Shown here: piece by piece, positions 9,820 through 23,213 of the stretch
Layout: each line of letters starts with the position of its first letter
Numbering within the stretch: the stretch's first letter is position 1
NCBI GenBank assembly: GCA_963556195.1
Contig: CAUVYP010000245.1
Location: 113,001 to 177,000, forward strand
Reading direction: 5' to 3'
DNA length: 64,000 bases
Origin: Sepiola atlantica
Taxonomy: Eukaryota > Mollusca > Cephalopoda > Sepiida > Sepiolidae
The notes under the pieces: generated by a model
What the model was told of the DNA's origin: nothing
The model's database searches: none
The model's input: the letters and a program-made list of their open reading frames with translations, nothing else
Program-made: the position numbers and the translations under genes

Positions 9820-12800
9820 TTGTTGATGTTTGGCGTATTCAGTTTGTATCGACATATCTCCGGGAGTCCAAGAGCTGAACTTCTGAAACTTGGTACTTCA
9901 GTAGAAAATGTGTGTCCGCTAATGTCTGCAAAGTTTCGGAGCACAATTCTTATAAATGTGGAAGTTATAAACAAAAGCGATATCAACTTTAAATCGCACT
10001 AAATTTTGTTGATGTTTTGCGTATTCAGTTTGTATCGACATATCTCCGGGAGTACAAGAGCTGAACTTCTGAAACTTGGTACTTCAGTAGAATACGTATT
10101 TCCGCTATTGTCTGCAAAGTTTTGTTGCACAATTCTTATAAATGTGGAAGTTATAAACAAAAGCGATATCAACTTTAAATCGCACTAAATTTTGTTGATG
10201 TTTTGCGTATTCAGTTTGTATCGACATATCTCCGGGAGTACAAGAGCTGAACTTCTGAAACTTGGTACTTCAGTAGAAAATGTGTGTCCGCTAATGTCTG
10301 CAAAGTTTCGGAGCACAATTCTTATAAATGTGGAAGTTATAAACAAAAGCGATATCAACTTTAAATCGCACTAAATTTTGTTGATGTTTTGCGTATTCAG
10401 TTTGTATCGACATATCTCCGGGAGTACAAGAGCTGAACTTCTGAAACTCCGTACTTCAGTAGAAAATGTGTGTCCGCTAATGTCTGCAAAGTTTCGGAGC
10501 ACAATTCTTATAAATGTGGAAGTTATAAACAAAAGCGATATCAACTTTAAATCGCCTTAAATTTTGTTGATGTTTTGCGTATTCAGTTTGTATCGACTTA
10601 TCTCCGGGAGTACAAGAGCTGAACTTCTGAAACTCCGTACTTCAGTAGAAAATGTGTGTCCGCTAACGTCTGCAAAGTTTCGGAGCACAATTCTTATAAA
10701 TGTGGAAGTTATAAACAAAAGCGATATCAACTTTAAATCGCACTAAATTTTGTTGATGTTTTGCGTATTCAGTTTGTATCGACATATCTCCGGGAGTACA
10801 AGAGCTGAACTTCTGAAACTTGGTACTTCAGTAGAATATGTGTGTCCGCTATTGTCTGCAAAGTTTCGGAGCACAATTCTTATAAATGTGGAAGTTATAA
10901 ACAAAAGCGATATCAACTTTAAATCGCACTAAATTTTGTTGATGTTTTGCGTATTCAGTTTGTATCGACATATCTCTGGGAGTACAAGAGCTGAACTTCT
11001 GAAACTTGGTACTTCAGTAGAAAATGTGTGTCCGCTAATGTCTGCAAAGTTTCAGAGCACAATTCTTATAAATGTGGAAGTTATAAACAAAAGCGATATC
11101 AACTTTAAATCGCACTAAATTTTGTTGATGTTTTGCGTATTCAGTTTGTATCGAGATATCTCCGGGAGTACAAGAGCTGAACTTCTGAAACTCCGTACTT
11201 CAGTAGAAAATGTGTGTCCGCTAATGTCTGCAAAGTTTCGGAGCACAATTCTTATAAATGTGGAAGTTATAAACAAAAGCGATATCAACTTTAAATCGCA
11301 CTAAATTTTGTTGATGTTTTGCGTATTCAGTTTGTATCGACATATCTCCGGGAGTACAAGAGCTTAACTTCTGAAACTTGGTACTTCAGTAGAATATGTG
11401 TGTCCGCTAATGTCTGCAAAGTTTCGGAGCACAATTCTTATAAATGTGGAAGTTATAAACAAAAGCGATATCAAATTAAATCGCACTAAATTTTGTTGAT
11501 GTTTTGCGTATTCAGTTTGTTTCGACATATCTCCTGGAGTACAACAGCTGAACTTCTGAAACTTGGTACTTCAGTAGAAAATGTGTGTCCGCTAATGTCT
11601 GCAAAGTTTCGGAGCACAATTCTTATAAATGTGGAAGTTATAAACAAAAGCGATATCAACTTTAAATCGCACTAAATTTTGTTGATGTTTTGCGTATTCA
11701 GTTTGTATCGACATATCTCCGGGAGTACAAGAGCTGAACTTCTGAAACTTGGTACTTCAGTAGAAAATGTGTGTCCGCTAATGTCTGCAAAGTTTCGGAG
11801 CACAATTCTTATAAATGTGGAAGTTATAAACAAAAGCGATATCAACTTTAAATCGCTATAAATTTTGTTGATGTTTTGCGTATTCAGTTTGTATCGACAT
11901 ATCTCCGGGAGTACAAGAGCTGAACTTCTGAAACTTGGTACTTCAGTAGAATATGTATTTCCGCTATTGTCTGCAAAGTTTTGTTGCACAATTCTTATAA
12001 ATGTGGAAGTTATAAACAAAAGCGATATCAACTTTAAATCGCACTAAATTTTGTTGATGTTTGGCGTATTCAGTTTGTATCGACATATCTCCGGGAGTAC
12101 AAGAGCTGAACTTCTGAAACTTGGTACTTCAGTAGAAAATGTGTGTCCGCTAATGTCTGCAAAGTTTCGGAGCACAATTCTTATAAATGTGGAAGTTATA
12201 AACAAAAGCGATATCAACTTTAAATCGCACTAAATTTTGTTGATGTTTTGCGTATTCAGTTTGTATCGACATATCTCCGGGAGTACAAGAGCTGAACTTC
12301 TGAAACTTGGTACTTCAGTAGAATATGTGTGTCCGCTATTGTCTGCAAAGTTTTGTTGCACAATTCTTATAAATGTGGAAGTTATAAACAAAAACGATAT
12401 CAACTTGAAATCCCCTTAAATTTTGTTGATGTTTTGCGTATTCAGTTTGTATCGACATATCTCCGGGAGTACAAGAGCTGAACTTCTGAAACTCCGTACT
12501 TCAGTAGAAAATGTGTGTCCGCTAATGTCTGCAAAGTTTCGGAGCACAATTCTTATAAATGTGGAAGTTATAAACAAAAGCGATATCAACTTTAAATCGC
12601 ACTAAATTTTGTTGATGTTTTGCGTATTCAGTTTGTATCGACATATCTCCGGGAGTACAAGAGCTGAACTTCTGAGACTTGGTACTTCAGTAGAATATGT
12701 GTGTCCGCTATTGTCTGCAAAGTTTCGGAGCACAATTCTTATAAATGTGGAAGTTATAAACAAAAGCGATATCAACTTTAAATCGCACTAAATTTTGTTG

Positions 12801-13910
12801 ATGTTTTGCGTATTCAGTTTGTATCGACATATCTCTGGGAGTACAAGAGCTGAACTTCTGAAACTTGGTACTTCAGTAGAAAATGTGTGTCCGCTAATGT
12901 CTGCAAAGTTTCGGAGCACAATTCTTATAAATGTGGAAGTTATAAACAAAAGCGATATCAACTTTAAATCGCACTAAATTTTGTTGATGTTTTGCGTATT
13001 CAGTTTGTATCGACATATCTCCGGGAGTACAAGAGCTGAACTTCTGTAACTCCGTACTTCAGTAGAAAATGTGTGTCCGCTAATGTCTGCAAAGTTTCGG
13101 AGCACAATTCTTATAAATGTAAATGTTATAAAACAAAACCGATATCAACTTGAAATCGCCTTAAATTTTGTTGATGTTTTGCGTATTCAGTTTGTATCGA
13201 CATATCTCCGGGAGTACAAGAGCTGAACTTCTGAAACTCCGTACTTCAGTAGAAAATGTCTGTCCGCTAATGTCTGCAAAGTTTCGGAGCACAATTCTTA
13301 TAAATGTGGAAGTTATAAACAAAAGCGATATCAACTTTAAATCGCACTAAATTTTGTTGATGTTTTGCGTATTCAGTTTGTATCGACATATCTCCGGGAG
13401 TACAAGAGCTGAACTTCTGAAACTTGGTACTTCAGTAGAATATGTGTGTCCGCTATTGTCTGCAAAGTTTCGGAGCACAATTCTTATAAATGTGGAAGTT
13501 ATAAACAAAAGCGATATCAACTTTAAATCGCACTAAATTTTGTTGATGTTTTGCGTATTCAGTTTGTATCGACATATCTCCGGGAGTACAAGAGCTGAAC
13601 TTCTGAAACTTGGTACTTCAGTAGAATATGTGTGTCCGCTAATGTCTGCAAAGTTTCGGAGCACAATTCTTATAAATGTGGAAGTTATAAACAAAAGCGA
13701 TATCAAATTAAATCGCACTAAATTTTGTTGATGTTTTGCGTATTCAGTTTGTATCGACATATCTCCTGGAGTACAACAGCTGAACTTCTGAAACTTGGTA
13801 CTTCAGTAGAAAATGTGTGTCCGCTAATGTCTGCAAAGTTTCGGAGCACAATTCTTATAAATGTGGAAGTTATAAACAAAAGCGATATCAACTTTAAATC
13901 GCACTAAATT
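9820..13910 (+). repeat. 22-monomer HOR, copy 2 of a tandem duplication
   Basis: This is the partner of 5729-9819 at an offset of 4,091 bp. Every diagnostic variant I compared recurs at the same offset: GGGAGTCCAAGAG at 9820, GCTAACGTC at 10564, TTTCAGAGCAC at 10936, GAGCTTAAC at 11308, AATCCCCTTAAAT at 12237 and the 187-bp chimera at 12981. The monomer at 13911 does not continue into a third copy: it lacks GGGAGTCC and GTTTGGCG, and carries AATGTAGAAAGTT instead. The near-identity indicates a recent event or an assembly duplication. Confidence 0.93.
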
Positions 13911-14097
13911 TTGTTGATGTTTTGCGTATTCAGTTTGTATCGACATATCTCCGGGAGTACAAGAGCTGAACTTCTGAAACTTGGTACTTCAGTAGAAAAT
14001 GTGTGTCCGCTAATGTCTGCAAAGTTTCGGAGCACAATTCTTATAAATGTAGAAAGTTATAAACAAAAGCGATATCAACTTTAAATCGCTATAAATT
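13911..14097 (+). repeat. 187-bp marker monomer class AATGTAGAAAGTT
   Basis: One base is inserted near nt 141-145, and the monomer ends CTATAAATT. Copies at 13911, 16330, 18004 and 20237 each form the third slot of the HOR at 13540-21539. Same-slot monomers without the insertion occur at 7588, 11679, 26375 and 29165, so the insertion arose within this sub-array. Confidence 0.92.
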
Positions 14098-15399
14098 TTG
14101 TTGATGTTTTGCGTATTCAGTTTGTATCGACATATCTCCGGGAGTACAAGAGCTGAACTTCTGAAACTTGGTACTTCAGTAGAATATGTATTTCCGCTAT
14201 TGTCTGCAAAGTTTTGTTGCACAATTCTTATAAATGTGGAAGTTATAAACAAAAGCGATATCAACTTTAAATCGCACTAAATTTTGTTGATGTTTGGCGT
14301 ATTCAGTTTGTATCGACATATCTCCGGGAGTACAAGAGCTGAACTTCTGAAACTTGGTACTTCAGTAGAAAACGTGTGTCCGCTAATGTCTGCAAAGTTT
14401 CGGAGCACAATTCTTATAAATGTGGAAGTTATAAACAAAAGCGATATCAACTTTAAATCGCACTAAATTTTGTTGATGTTTTGCGTATTCAGTTTGTATC
14501 GACATATCTCCGGGAGTACAAGAGCTGAACTTCTGAAACTTGGTACTTCAGTAGAATATGTATTTCCGCTATTGTCTGCAAAGTTTTGTTGCACAATTCT
14601 TATAAATGTGGAAGTTATAAACAAAAACGATATCAACTTGAAATCGCCTTAAATTTTGTTGATGTTTTGCGTATTCAGTTTGTATCGACATATCTCCGGG
14701 AGTACAAGAGCTGAACTTCTGAAACTCCGTACTTCAGTAGAAAATGTGTGTCCGCTAATGTCTGCAAAGTTTCGGAGCACAATTCTTATAAATGTGGAAG
14801 TTATAAACAAAAGCGATATCAACTTTAAATCGCACTAAATTTTGTTGATGTTTTGCGTATTCAGTTTGTATCGACATATCTCCGGAAGTACAAGAGCTGA
14901 ACTTCTGAGACTTGGTACTTCAGTAGAATATGTGTGTCCGCTATTGTCTGCAAAGTTTCGGAGCACAATTCTTATAAATGTGGAAGTTATAAACAAAAGC
15001 GATATCAACTTTAAATCGCACTAAATTTTGTTGATGTTTTGCGTATTCAGTTTGTATCGACATATCTCTGGGAGTACAAGAGCTGAACTTCTGAAACTTG
15101 GTACTTCAGTAGAAAATGTGTGTCCGCTAATGTCTGCAAAGTTTCGGAGCACAATTCTTATAAATGTGGAAGTTATAAACAAAAGCGATATCAACTTTAA
15201 ATCGCACTAAATTTTGTTGATGTTTTGCGTATTCAGTTTGTATCGACATATCTCCGGGAGTACAAGAGCTGAACTTCTGTAACTCCGTACTTCAGTAGAA
15301 AATGTGTGTCCGCTAATGTCTGCAAAGTTTCGGAGCACAATTCTTATAAATGTGGAAGTTATAAACAAAAGCGATATCAACTTTAAATCGCACTAAATT

Positions 15400-15586
15400 T
15401 TGTTGATGTTTTGCGTATTCAGTTTGTATCGACATATCTCCGGGAGTACAAGGGCTGAACTTCTGAAACTTGGTACTTCAGTAGAATATGTATTTCCGCT
15501 ATTGTCTGCAAAGTTTTGTTGCACAATTCTTATAAATGTAAATGTTATAAAACAAAACCGATATCAACTTGAAATCGCCTTAAATT
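15400..15586 (+). repeat. 187-bp marker monomer class AAATGTAAATG
   Basis: This is a type B monomer with AAATGTAAATGTTATAAAAC and AAAACCGAT, a net gain of 1 bp. It is found at 15400, 19493 and 28421, and as the 3' half of the chimeras at 8890 and 12981. A 186-bp form with AAATGTAAATGTTATAAAC occurs at 22098, 31210 and 35673, so the extra A is a later change. Confidence 0.92.
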
Positions 15587-15958
15587 TTGTTGATGTTTTG
15601 CGTATTCAGTTTGTATCGACATATCTCCGGGAGTACAAGAGCTGAACTTCTGAAACTCCGTACTTCAGTAGAAAATGTCTGTCCGCTAATGTCTGCAAAG
15701 TTTCGGAGCACAATTCTTATAAATGTGGAAGTTATAAACAAAAGCGATATCAACTTTAAATCGCACTAAATTTTGTTGATGTTTTGCGTATTCAGTTTGT
15801 ATCGACATATCTCCGGGAGTACAAGAGCTGAACTTCTGAAACTTGGTACTTCAGTAGAATATGTGTGTCCGCTATTGTCTGCAAAGTTTCGGAGCACAAT
15901 TCTTATAAATGTGGAAGTTATAAACAAAAGCGATATCAACTTTAAATCGCACTAAATT

Positions 15959-17632
15959 TTGTTGATGTTTTGCGTATTCAGTTTGTATCGACATATCTCC
16001 GGGAGTACAAGAGCTGAACTTCTGAAACTTGGTACTTCAGTAGAATATGTGTGTCCGCTAATGTCTGCAAAGTTTCGGAGCACAATTCTTATAAATGTGG
16101 AAGTTATAAACAAAAGCGATATCAAATTAAATCGCACTAAATTTTGTTGATGTTTTGCGTATTCAGTTTGTATCGACATATCTCCTGGAGTACAACAGCT
16201 GAACTTCTGAAACTTGGTACTTCAGTAGAAAATGTGTGTCCGCTAATGTCTGCAAAGTTTCGGAGCACAATTCTTATAAATGTGGAAGTTATAAACAAAA
16301 GCGATATCAACTTTAAATCGCACTAAATTTTGTTGATGTTTTGCGTATTCAGTTTGTATCGACATATCTCCGGGAGTACAAGAGCTGAACTTCTGAAACT
16401 TGGTACTTCAGTAGAAAATGTGTGTCCGCTAATGTCTGCAAAGTTTCGGAGCACAATTCTTATAAATGTAGAAAGTTATAAACAAAAGCGATATCAACTT
16501 TAAATCGCTATAAATTTTGTTGATGTTTTGCGTATTCAGTTTGTATCGACATATCTCCGGGAGTACAAGAGCTGAACTTCTGAAACTTGGTACTTCAGTA
16601 GAATATGTATTTCCGCTATTGTCTGCAAAGTTTTGTTGCACAATTCTTATAAATGTGGAAGTTATAAACAAAAGCGATATCAACTTTAAATCGCACTAAA
16701 TTTTGTTGATGTTTGGCGTATTCAGTTTGTATCGACATATCTCCGGGAGTACAAGAGCTGAACTTCTGAAACTTGGTACTTCAGTAGAAAACGTGTGTCC
16801 GCTAATGTCTGCAAAGTTTCGGAGCACAATTCTTATAAATGTGGAAGTTATAAACAAAAGCGATATCAACTTTAAATCGCACTAAATTTTGTTGATGTTT
16901 TGCGTATTCAGTTTGTATCGACATATCTCCGGGAGTACAAGAGCTGAACTTCTGAAACTTGGTACTTCAGTAGAATATGTATTTCCGCTATTGTCTGCAA
17001 AGTTTTGTTGCACAATTCTTATAAATGTGGAAGTTATAAACAAAAACGATATCAACTTGAAATCGCCTTAAATTTTGTTGATGTTTTGCGTATTCAGTTT
17101 GTATCGACATATCTCCGGGAGTACAAGAGCTGAACTTCTGAAACTCCGTACTTCAGTAGAAAATGTGTGTCCGCTAATGTCTGCAAAGTTTCGGAGCACA
17201 ATTCTTATAAATGTGGAAGTTATAAACAAAAGCGATATCAACTTTAAATCGCACTAAATTTTGTTGATGTTTTGCGTATTCAGTTTGTATCGACATATCT
17301 CCGGAAGTACAAGAGCTGAACTTCTGAGACTTGGTACTTCAGTAGAATATGTGTGTCCGCTATTGTCTGCAAAGTTTCGGAGCACAATTCTTATAAATGT
17401 GGAAGTTATAAACAAAAGCGATATCAACTTTAAATCGCACTAAATTTTGTTGATGTTTTGCGTATTCAGTTTGTATCGACATATCTCCGGGAGTACAAGA
17501 GCTGAACTTCTGAAACTTGGTACTTCAGTAGAATATGTGTGTCCGCTATTGTCTGCAAAGTTTCGGAGCACAATTCTTATAAATGTGGAAGTTATAAACA
17601 AAAGCGATATCAACTTTAAATCGCACTAAATT
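15959..17632 (+). repeat. 9-monomer HOR unit (internal deletion of the 13-mer)
   Basis: This 1,674-bp unit repeats the first eight slots of the 13-monomer unit, then jumps from the CTGAGACTTGG type C monomer (17261) straight to the closing type C slot (17447). The four slots equivalent to 15028-15772 are missing. The loss is an exact number of monomers, as expected from unequal crossing-over in register. Confidence 0.9.
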
Positions 17633-19865
17633 TTGTTGATGTTTTGCGTATTCAGTTTGTATCGACATATCTCCGGGAGTACAAGAGCTGAACTTCTGAA
17701 ACTTGGTACTTCAGTAGAATATGTGTGTCCGCTAATGTCTGCAAAGTTTCGGAGCACAATTCTTATAAATGTGGAAGTTATAAACAAAAGCGATATCAAA
17801 TTAAATCGCACTAAATTTTGTTGATGTTTTGCGTATTCAGTTTGTATCGACATATCTCCTGGAGTACAACAGCTGAACTTCTGAAACTTGGTACTTCAGT
17901 AGAAAATGTGTGTCCGCTAATGTCTGCAAAGTTTCGGAGCACAATTCTTATAAATGTGGAAGTTATAAACAAAAGCGATATCAACTTTAAATCGCACTAA
18001 ATTTTGTTGATGTTTTGCGTATTCAGTTTGTATCGACATATCTCCGGGAGTACAAGAGCTGAACTTCTGAAACTTGGTACTTCAGTAGAAAATGTGTGTC
18101 CGCTAATGTCTGCAAAGTTTCGGAGCACAATTCTTATAAATGTAGAAAGTTATAAACAAAAGCGATATCAACTTTAAATCGCTATAAATTTTGTTGATGT
18201 TTTGCGTATTCAGTTTGTATCGACATATCTCCGGGAGTACAAGAGCTGAACTTCTGAAACTTGGTACTTCAGTAGAATATGTATTTCCGCTATTGTCTGC
18301 AAAGTTTTGTTGCACAATTCTTATAAATGTGGAAGTTATAAACAAAAGCGATATCAACTTTAAATCGCACTAAATTTTGTTGATGTTTGGCGTATTCAGT
18401 TTGTATCGACATATCTCCGGGAGTACAAGAGCTGAACTTCTGAAACTTGGTACTTCAGTAGAAAACGTGTGTCCGCTAATGTCTGCAAAGTTTCGGAGCA
18501 CAATTCTTATAAATGTGGAAGTTATAAACAAAAGCGATATCAACTTTAAATCGCACTAAATTTTGTTGATGTTTTGCGTATTCAGTTTGTATCGACATAT
18601 CTCCGGGAGTACAAGAGCTGAACTTCTGAAACTTGGTACTTCAGTAGAATATGTATTTCCGCTATTGTCTGCAAAGTTTTGTTGCACAATTCTTATAAAT
18701 GTGGAAGTTATAAACAAAAACGATATCAACTTGAAATCGCCTTAAATTTTGTTGATGTTTTGCGTATTCAGTTTGTATCGACATATCTCCGGGAGTACAA
18801 GAGCTGAACTTCTGAAACTCCGTACTTCAGTAGAAAATGTGTGTCCGCTAATGTCTGCAAAGTTTCGGAGCACAATTCTTATAAATGTGGAAGTTATAAA
18901 CAAAAGCGATATCAACTTTAAATCGCACTAAATTTTGTTGATGTTTTGCGTATTCAGTTTGTATCGACATATCTCCGGAAGTACAAGAGCTGAACTTCTG
19001 AGACTTGGTACTTCAGTAGAATATGTGTGTCCGCTATTGTCTGCAAAGTTTCGGAGCACAATTCTTATAAATGTGGAAGTTATAAACAAAAGCGATATCA
19101 ACTTTAAATCGCACTAAATTTTGTTGATGTTTTGCGTATTCAGTTTGTATCGACATATCTCTGGGAGTACAAGAGCTGAACTTCTGAAACTTGGTACTTC
19201 AGTAGAAAATGTGTGTCCGCTAATGTCTGCAAAGTTTCGGAGCACAATTCTTATAAATGTGGAAGTTATAAACAAAAGCGATATCAACTTTAAATCGCAC
19301 TAAATTTTGTTGATGTTTTGCGTATTCAGTTTGTATCGACATATCTCCGGGAGTACAAGAGCTGAACTTCTGTAACTCCGTACTTCAGTAGAAAATGTGT
19401 GTCCGCTAATGTCTGCAAAGTTTCGGAGCACAATTCTTATAAATGTGGAAGTTATAAACAAAAGCGATATCAACTTTAAATCGCACTAAATTTTGTTGAT
19501 GTTTTGCGTATTCAGTTTGTATCGACATATCTCCGGGAGTACAAGGGCTGAACTTCTGAAACTTGGTACTTCAGTAGAATATGTATTTCCGCTATTGTCT
19601 GCAAAGTTTTGTTGCACAATTCTTATAAATGTAAATGTTATAAAACAAAACCGATATCAACTTGAAATCGCCTTAAATTTTGTTGATGTTTTGCGTATTC
19701 AGTTTGTATCGACATATCTCCGGGAGTACAAGAGCTGAACTTCTGAAACTCCGTACTTCAGTAGAAAATGTCTGTCCGCTAATGTCTGCAAAGTTTCGGA
19801 GCACAATTCTTATAAATGTGGAAGTTATAAACAAAAGCGATATCAACTTTAAATCGCACTAAATT
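17633..19865 (+). repeat. 12-monomer HOR unit (one slot lost)
   Basis: This 2,233-bp unit matches 13540-15958 slot for slot through the GTCTGTCC A-R monomer at 19680, then skips the closing type C slot and restarts at the AAATTAAAT marker monomer at 19866. It retains the 187-bp monomers at 18004 and 19493. Confidence 0.9.
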
Positions 19866-21539
19866 TTGTTGATGTTTTGCGTATTCAGTTTGTATCGACA
19901 TATCTCCGGGAGTACAAGAGCTGAACTTCTGAAACTTGGTACTTCAGTAGAATATCTGTGTCCGCTAATGTCTGCAAAGTTTCGGAGCACAATTCTTATA
20001 AATGTGGAAGTTATAAACAAAAGCGATATCAAATTAAATCGCACTAAATTTTGTTGATGTTTTGCGTATTCAGTTTGTATCGACATATCTCCTGGAGTAC
20101 AACAGCTGAACTTCTGAAACTTGGTACTTCAGTAGAAAATGTGTGTCCGCTAATGTCTGCAAAGTTTCGGAGCACAATTCTTATAAATGTGGAAGTTATA
20201 AACAAAAGCGATATCAACTTTAAATCGCACTAAATTTTGTTGATGTTTTGCGTATTCAGTTTGTATCGACATATCTCCGGGAGTACAAGAGCTGAACTTC
20301 TGAAACTTGGTACTTCAGTAGAAAATGTGTGTCCGCTAATGTCTGCAAAGTTTCGGAGCACAATTCTTATAAATGTAGAAAGTTATAAACAAAAGCGATA
20401 TCAACTTTAAATCGCTATAAATTTTGTTGATGTTTTGCGTATTCAGTTTGTATCGACATATCTCCGGGAGTACAAGAGCTGAACTTCTGAAACTTGGTAC
20501 TTCAGTAGAATATGTATTTCCGCTATTGTCTGCAAAGTTTTGTTGCACAATTCTTATAAATGTGGAAGTTATAAACAAAAGCGATATCAACTTTAAATCG
20601 CACTAAATTTTGTTGATGTTTGGCGTATTCAGTTTGTATCGACATATCTCCGGGAGTACAAGAGCTGAACTTCTGAAACTTGGTACTTCAGTAGAGAACG
20701 TGTGTCCGCTAATGTCTGCAAAGTTTCGGAGCACAATTCTTATAAATGTGGAAGTTATAAACAAAAGCGATATCAACTTTAAATCGCACTAAATTTTGTT
20801 GATGTTTTGCGTATTCAGTTTGTATCGACATATCTCCGGGAGTACAAGAGCTGAACTTCTGAATTTTGGTACTTCAGTAGAATATGTATTTCCGCTATTG
20901 TCTGCAAAGTTTTGTTGCACAATTCTTATAAATGTGGAAGTTATAAACAAAAACGATATCAACTTGAAATCGCACTAAATTTTGTTGATGTTTTGCGTAT
21001 TCAGTTTGTATCGACATATCTCCGGGAGTACAAGAGCTGAACTTCTGAAACTCCGTACTTCAGTAGAAAATGTGTGTCCGCTAATGTCTGCAAAGTTTCG
21101 GAGCACAATTCTTATAAATGTGGAAGTTATAAACAAAAGCGATATCAACTTTAAATCGCACTAAATTTTGTTGATGTTTTGCGTATTCAGTTTGTATCGA
21201 CATATCTCCGGGAGTACAAGAGCTGAACTTCTGAGACTTGGTACTTCAGTAGAAAATGTGTGTCCGCTAATGTCTGCAAAGTTTCGGAGCACAATTCTTA
21301 TAAATGTGGAAGTTATAAACAAAAGCGATATCAACTTTAAATCGCACTAAATTTTGTTGATGTTTTGCGTATTCAGTTTGTATCGACATATCTCCGGGAG
21401 TACAAGAGCTGAACTTCTGTAACTCCGTACTTCAGTAGAAAATGTGTGTCCGCTAATGTCTGCAAAGTTTCGGAGCACAATTCTTATAAATGTGGAAGTT
21501 ATAAACAAAAGCGATATCAACTTTAAATCGCACTAAATT
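19866..21539 (+). repeat. 9-monomer HOR unit, decayed
   Basis: This 1,674-bp unit starts with a marker monomer with a private change (GAATATCTGTGTCC). Its sixth slot (20796) has AATTTTGG in place of AAACTTGG and keeps CACTAA instead of CCTTAA. Its eighth slot (21168) is a chimera: CTGAGACTTGG from the type C slot joined to the type A core of the next slot. The unit ends with the CTGTAACTCC monomer at 21354, then passes into TACGTATTTCC type B at 21540. Confidence 0.87.
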
Positions 21540-21911
21540 TTGTTGATGTTTTGCGTATTCAGTTTGTATCGACATATCTCCGGGAGTACAAGAGCTGAAC
21601 TTCTGAAACTTGGTACTTCAGTAGAATACGTATTTCCGCTATTGTCTGCAAAGTTTTGTTGCACAATTCTTATAAATGTGGAAGTTATAAACAAAAGCGA
21701 TATCAACTTTAAATCGCACTAAATTTTGTTGATGTTTTGCGTATTCAGTTTGTATCGACATATCCCCGGGAGTACAAGAGCTGAACTTCTGAAACTTGGT
21801 ACTTCAGTAGAAAATGTGTGTCCGCTAATGTCTGCAAAGTTTCGGAGCACAATTCTTATAAATGTGGAAGTTATAAACAAAAGCGATATCAACTTTAAAT
21901 CGCACTAAATT

Positions 21912-22097
21912 TTGTTGATGTTTTGCGTATTCAGTTTGTATCGACATATCTCCGGGAGTACAAGAGCTGAACTTCTGAAACTCCGTACTTCAGTAGAAAA
22001 TGTGTGTCCGCTAATGTCTGCAAAGTTTCGGAGCACAATTCTTATAAATGTGGAAGTTATAAACAAAAGCGATATCAACTTTAAATCGCACTAAATT
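21912..22097 (+). repeat. Representative type A-R monomer
   Basis: This monomer is like type A but has CTCCGT instead of CTTGGT at nt 70-75 (changes at nt 72 and 73). The subtype often follows a type A or type B monomer. Other clear examples start at 4800, 14656, 28235, 37532 and 54459. A further linked variant, GTCTGT at nt 91-96, marks one HOR slot (1265, 9077, 15587, 19680, 22284, 28608, 31396, 35859, 42743 and 46091). Confidence 0.9.
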
Positions 22098-23213
22098 TTG
22101 TTGATGTTTTGCGTATTCAGTTTGTATCGACATATCTCCGGGAGTACAAGGGCTGAACTTCTGAACCTTGGTACTTCAGTAGAATATGTATTTCCGCTAT
22201 TGTCTGCAAAGTTTTGTTGCACAATTCTTATAAATGTAAATGTTATAAACAAAAACGATATCAACTTGAAATCGTTTTAAATTTTGTTGATGTTTTGCGT
22301 ATTCAGTTTGTATCGACATATCTCCGGGAGTACAAGAGCTGAACTTCTGAAACTCCGTACTTCAGTAGAAAATGTCTGTCCGCTAATGTCTGCAAAGTTT
22401 CGGAGCACAATTCTTATAAATGTGGAAGTTATAAACAAAAGCGATATCAACTTTAAATCGCACTAAATTTTGTTGATGTTTTGCGTATTCAGTTTGTATC
22501 GACATATCTCCGGGAGTACAAGAGCTGAACTTCTGAAACTTGGTACTTCAGTAGAATATGTGTGTCCGCTATTGTCTGCAAAGTTTCGGAGCACAATTCT
22601 TATAAATGTGGAAGTTATAAACAAAAGCGATATCAACTTTAAATCGCACTAAATTTTGTTGATGTTTTGCGTATTCAGTTTGTATCGACATATCTCCGGG
22701 AGTACAAGAGCTGAACTTCTGAAACTTGGTACTTCAGTAGAAAATGTGTGTCCGCTAATGTCTGCAAAGTTTCGGAGCACAATTCTTATAAATGTGGAAG
22801 TTATAAACAAAAGCGATATCAACTTTAAATCGCACTAAATTTTGTTGATGTTTTGCGTATTCAGTTTGTATCGACATATCTCCGGGAGTACAAGAGCTGA
22901 ACTTCTGAAACTTGGTACTTCAGTAGAATATGTATTTCCGCTATTGTCTGCAAAGTTTTGTTGCACAATCCTTATAAATGTGGAAGTTATAAACAAAAGC
23001 GATATCAACTTTAAATCGCCTTAAATTTTGTTGATTTTTTGCGTATTCAGTTTGTATCGACATATCTCCGGGAGTACAAGAGCTGAACTTCTGAAACTTG
23101 GTACTTCAGTAGAAAATGTGTGTCCGCTAATATCTGCAAAGTTTCGGAGCACAATTCTTATAAATGTGGAAGTTATAAACAAAAGCGATATCAACTTTAA
23201 ATCGCACTAAATT

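Larger units (their letters stand above)
13540..15958 (+). repeat. 13-monomer HOR unit
   Basis: This 2,419-bp unit is bounded by successive 185-bp AAATTAAATCGC monomers (13540 and 15959). Slots in order: AAATTAAAT marker, CCTGGAGTACAACAG, AATGTAGAAAGTT (187 bp), type B, GTTTGGCG with AAACGTGTG, type B with AACTTGAAATCGCC, A-R, CTGAGACTTGG type C, TCTCTGGG type A, CTGTAACTCC, type B with AAATGTAAATG (187 bp), GTCTGTCC A-R, and type C. It overlaps the end of the 22-monomer copy 13720-13910, because the first two slots belong to both. Confidence 0.9.

Noticed and set aside
5729..13910. Assembly artefact as the explanation for the near-identical duplications
   Set aside because: It cannot be excluded from sequence alone, but at least three separate near-identical duplications of different size (4,091, 3,348 and 2,231 bp), with normal single-copy transitions at their ends, fit satellite turnover. 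Read-level support is the deciding test.
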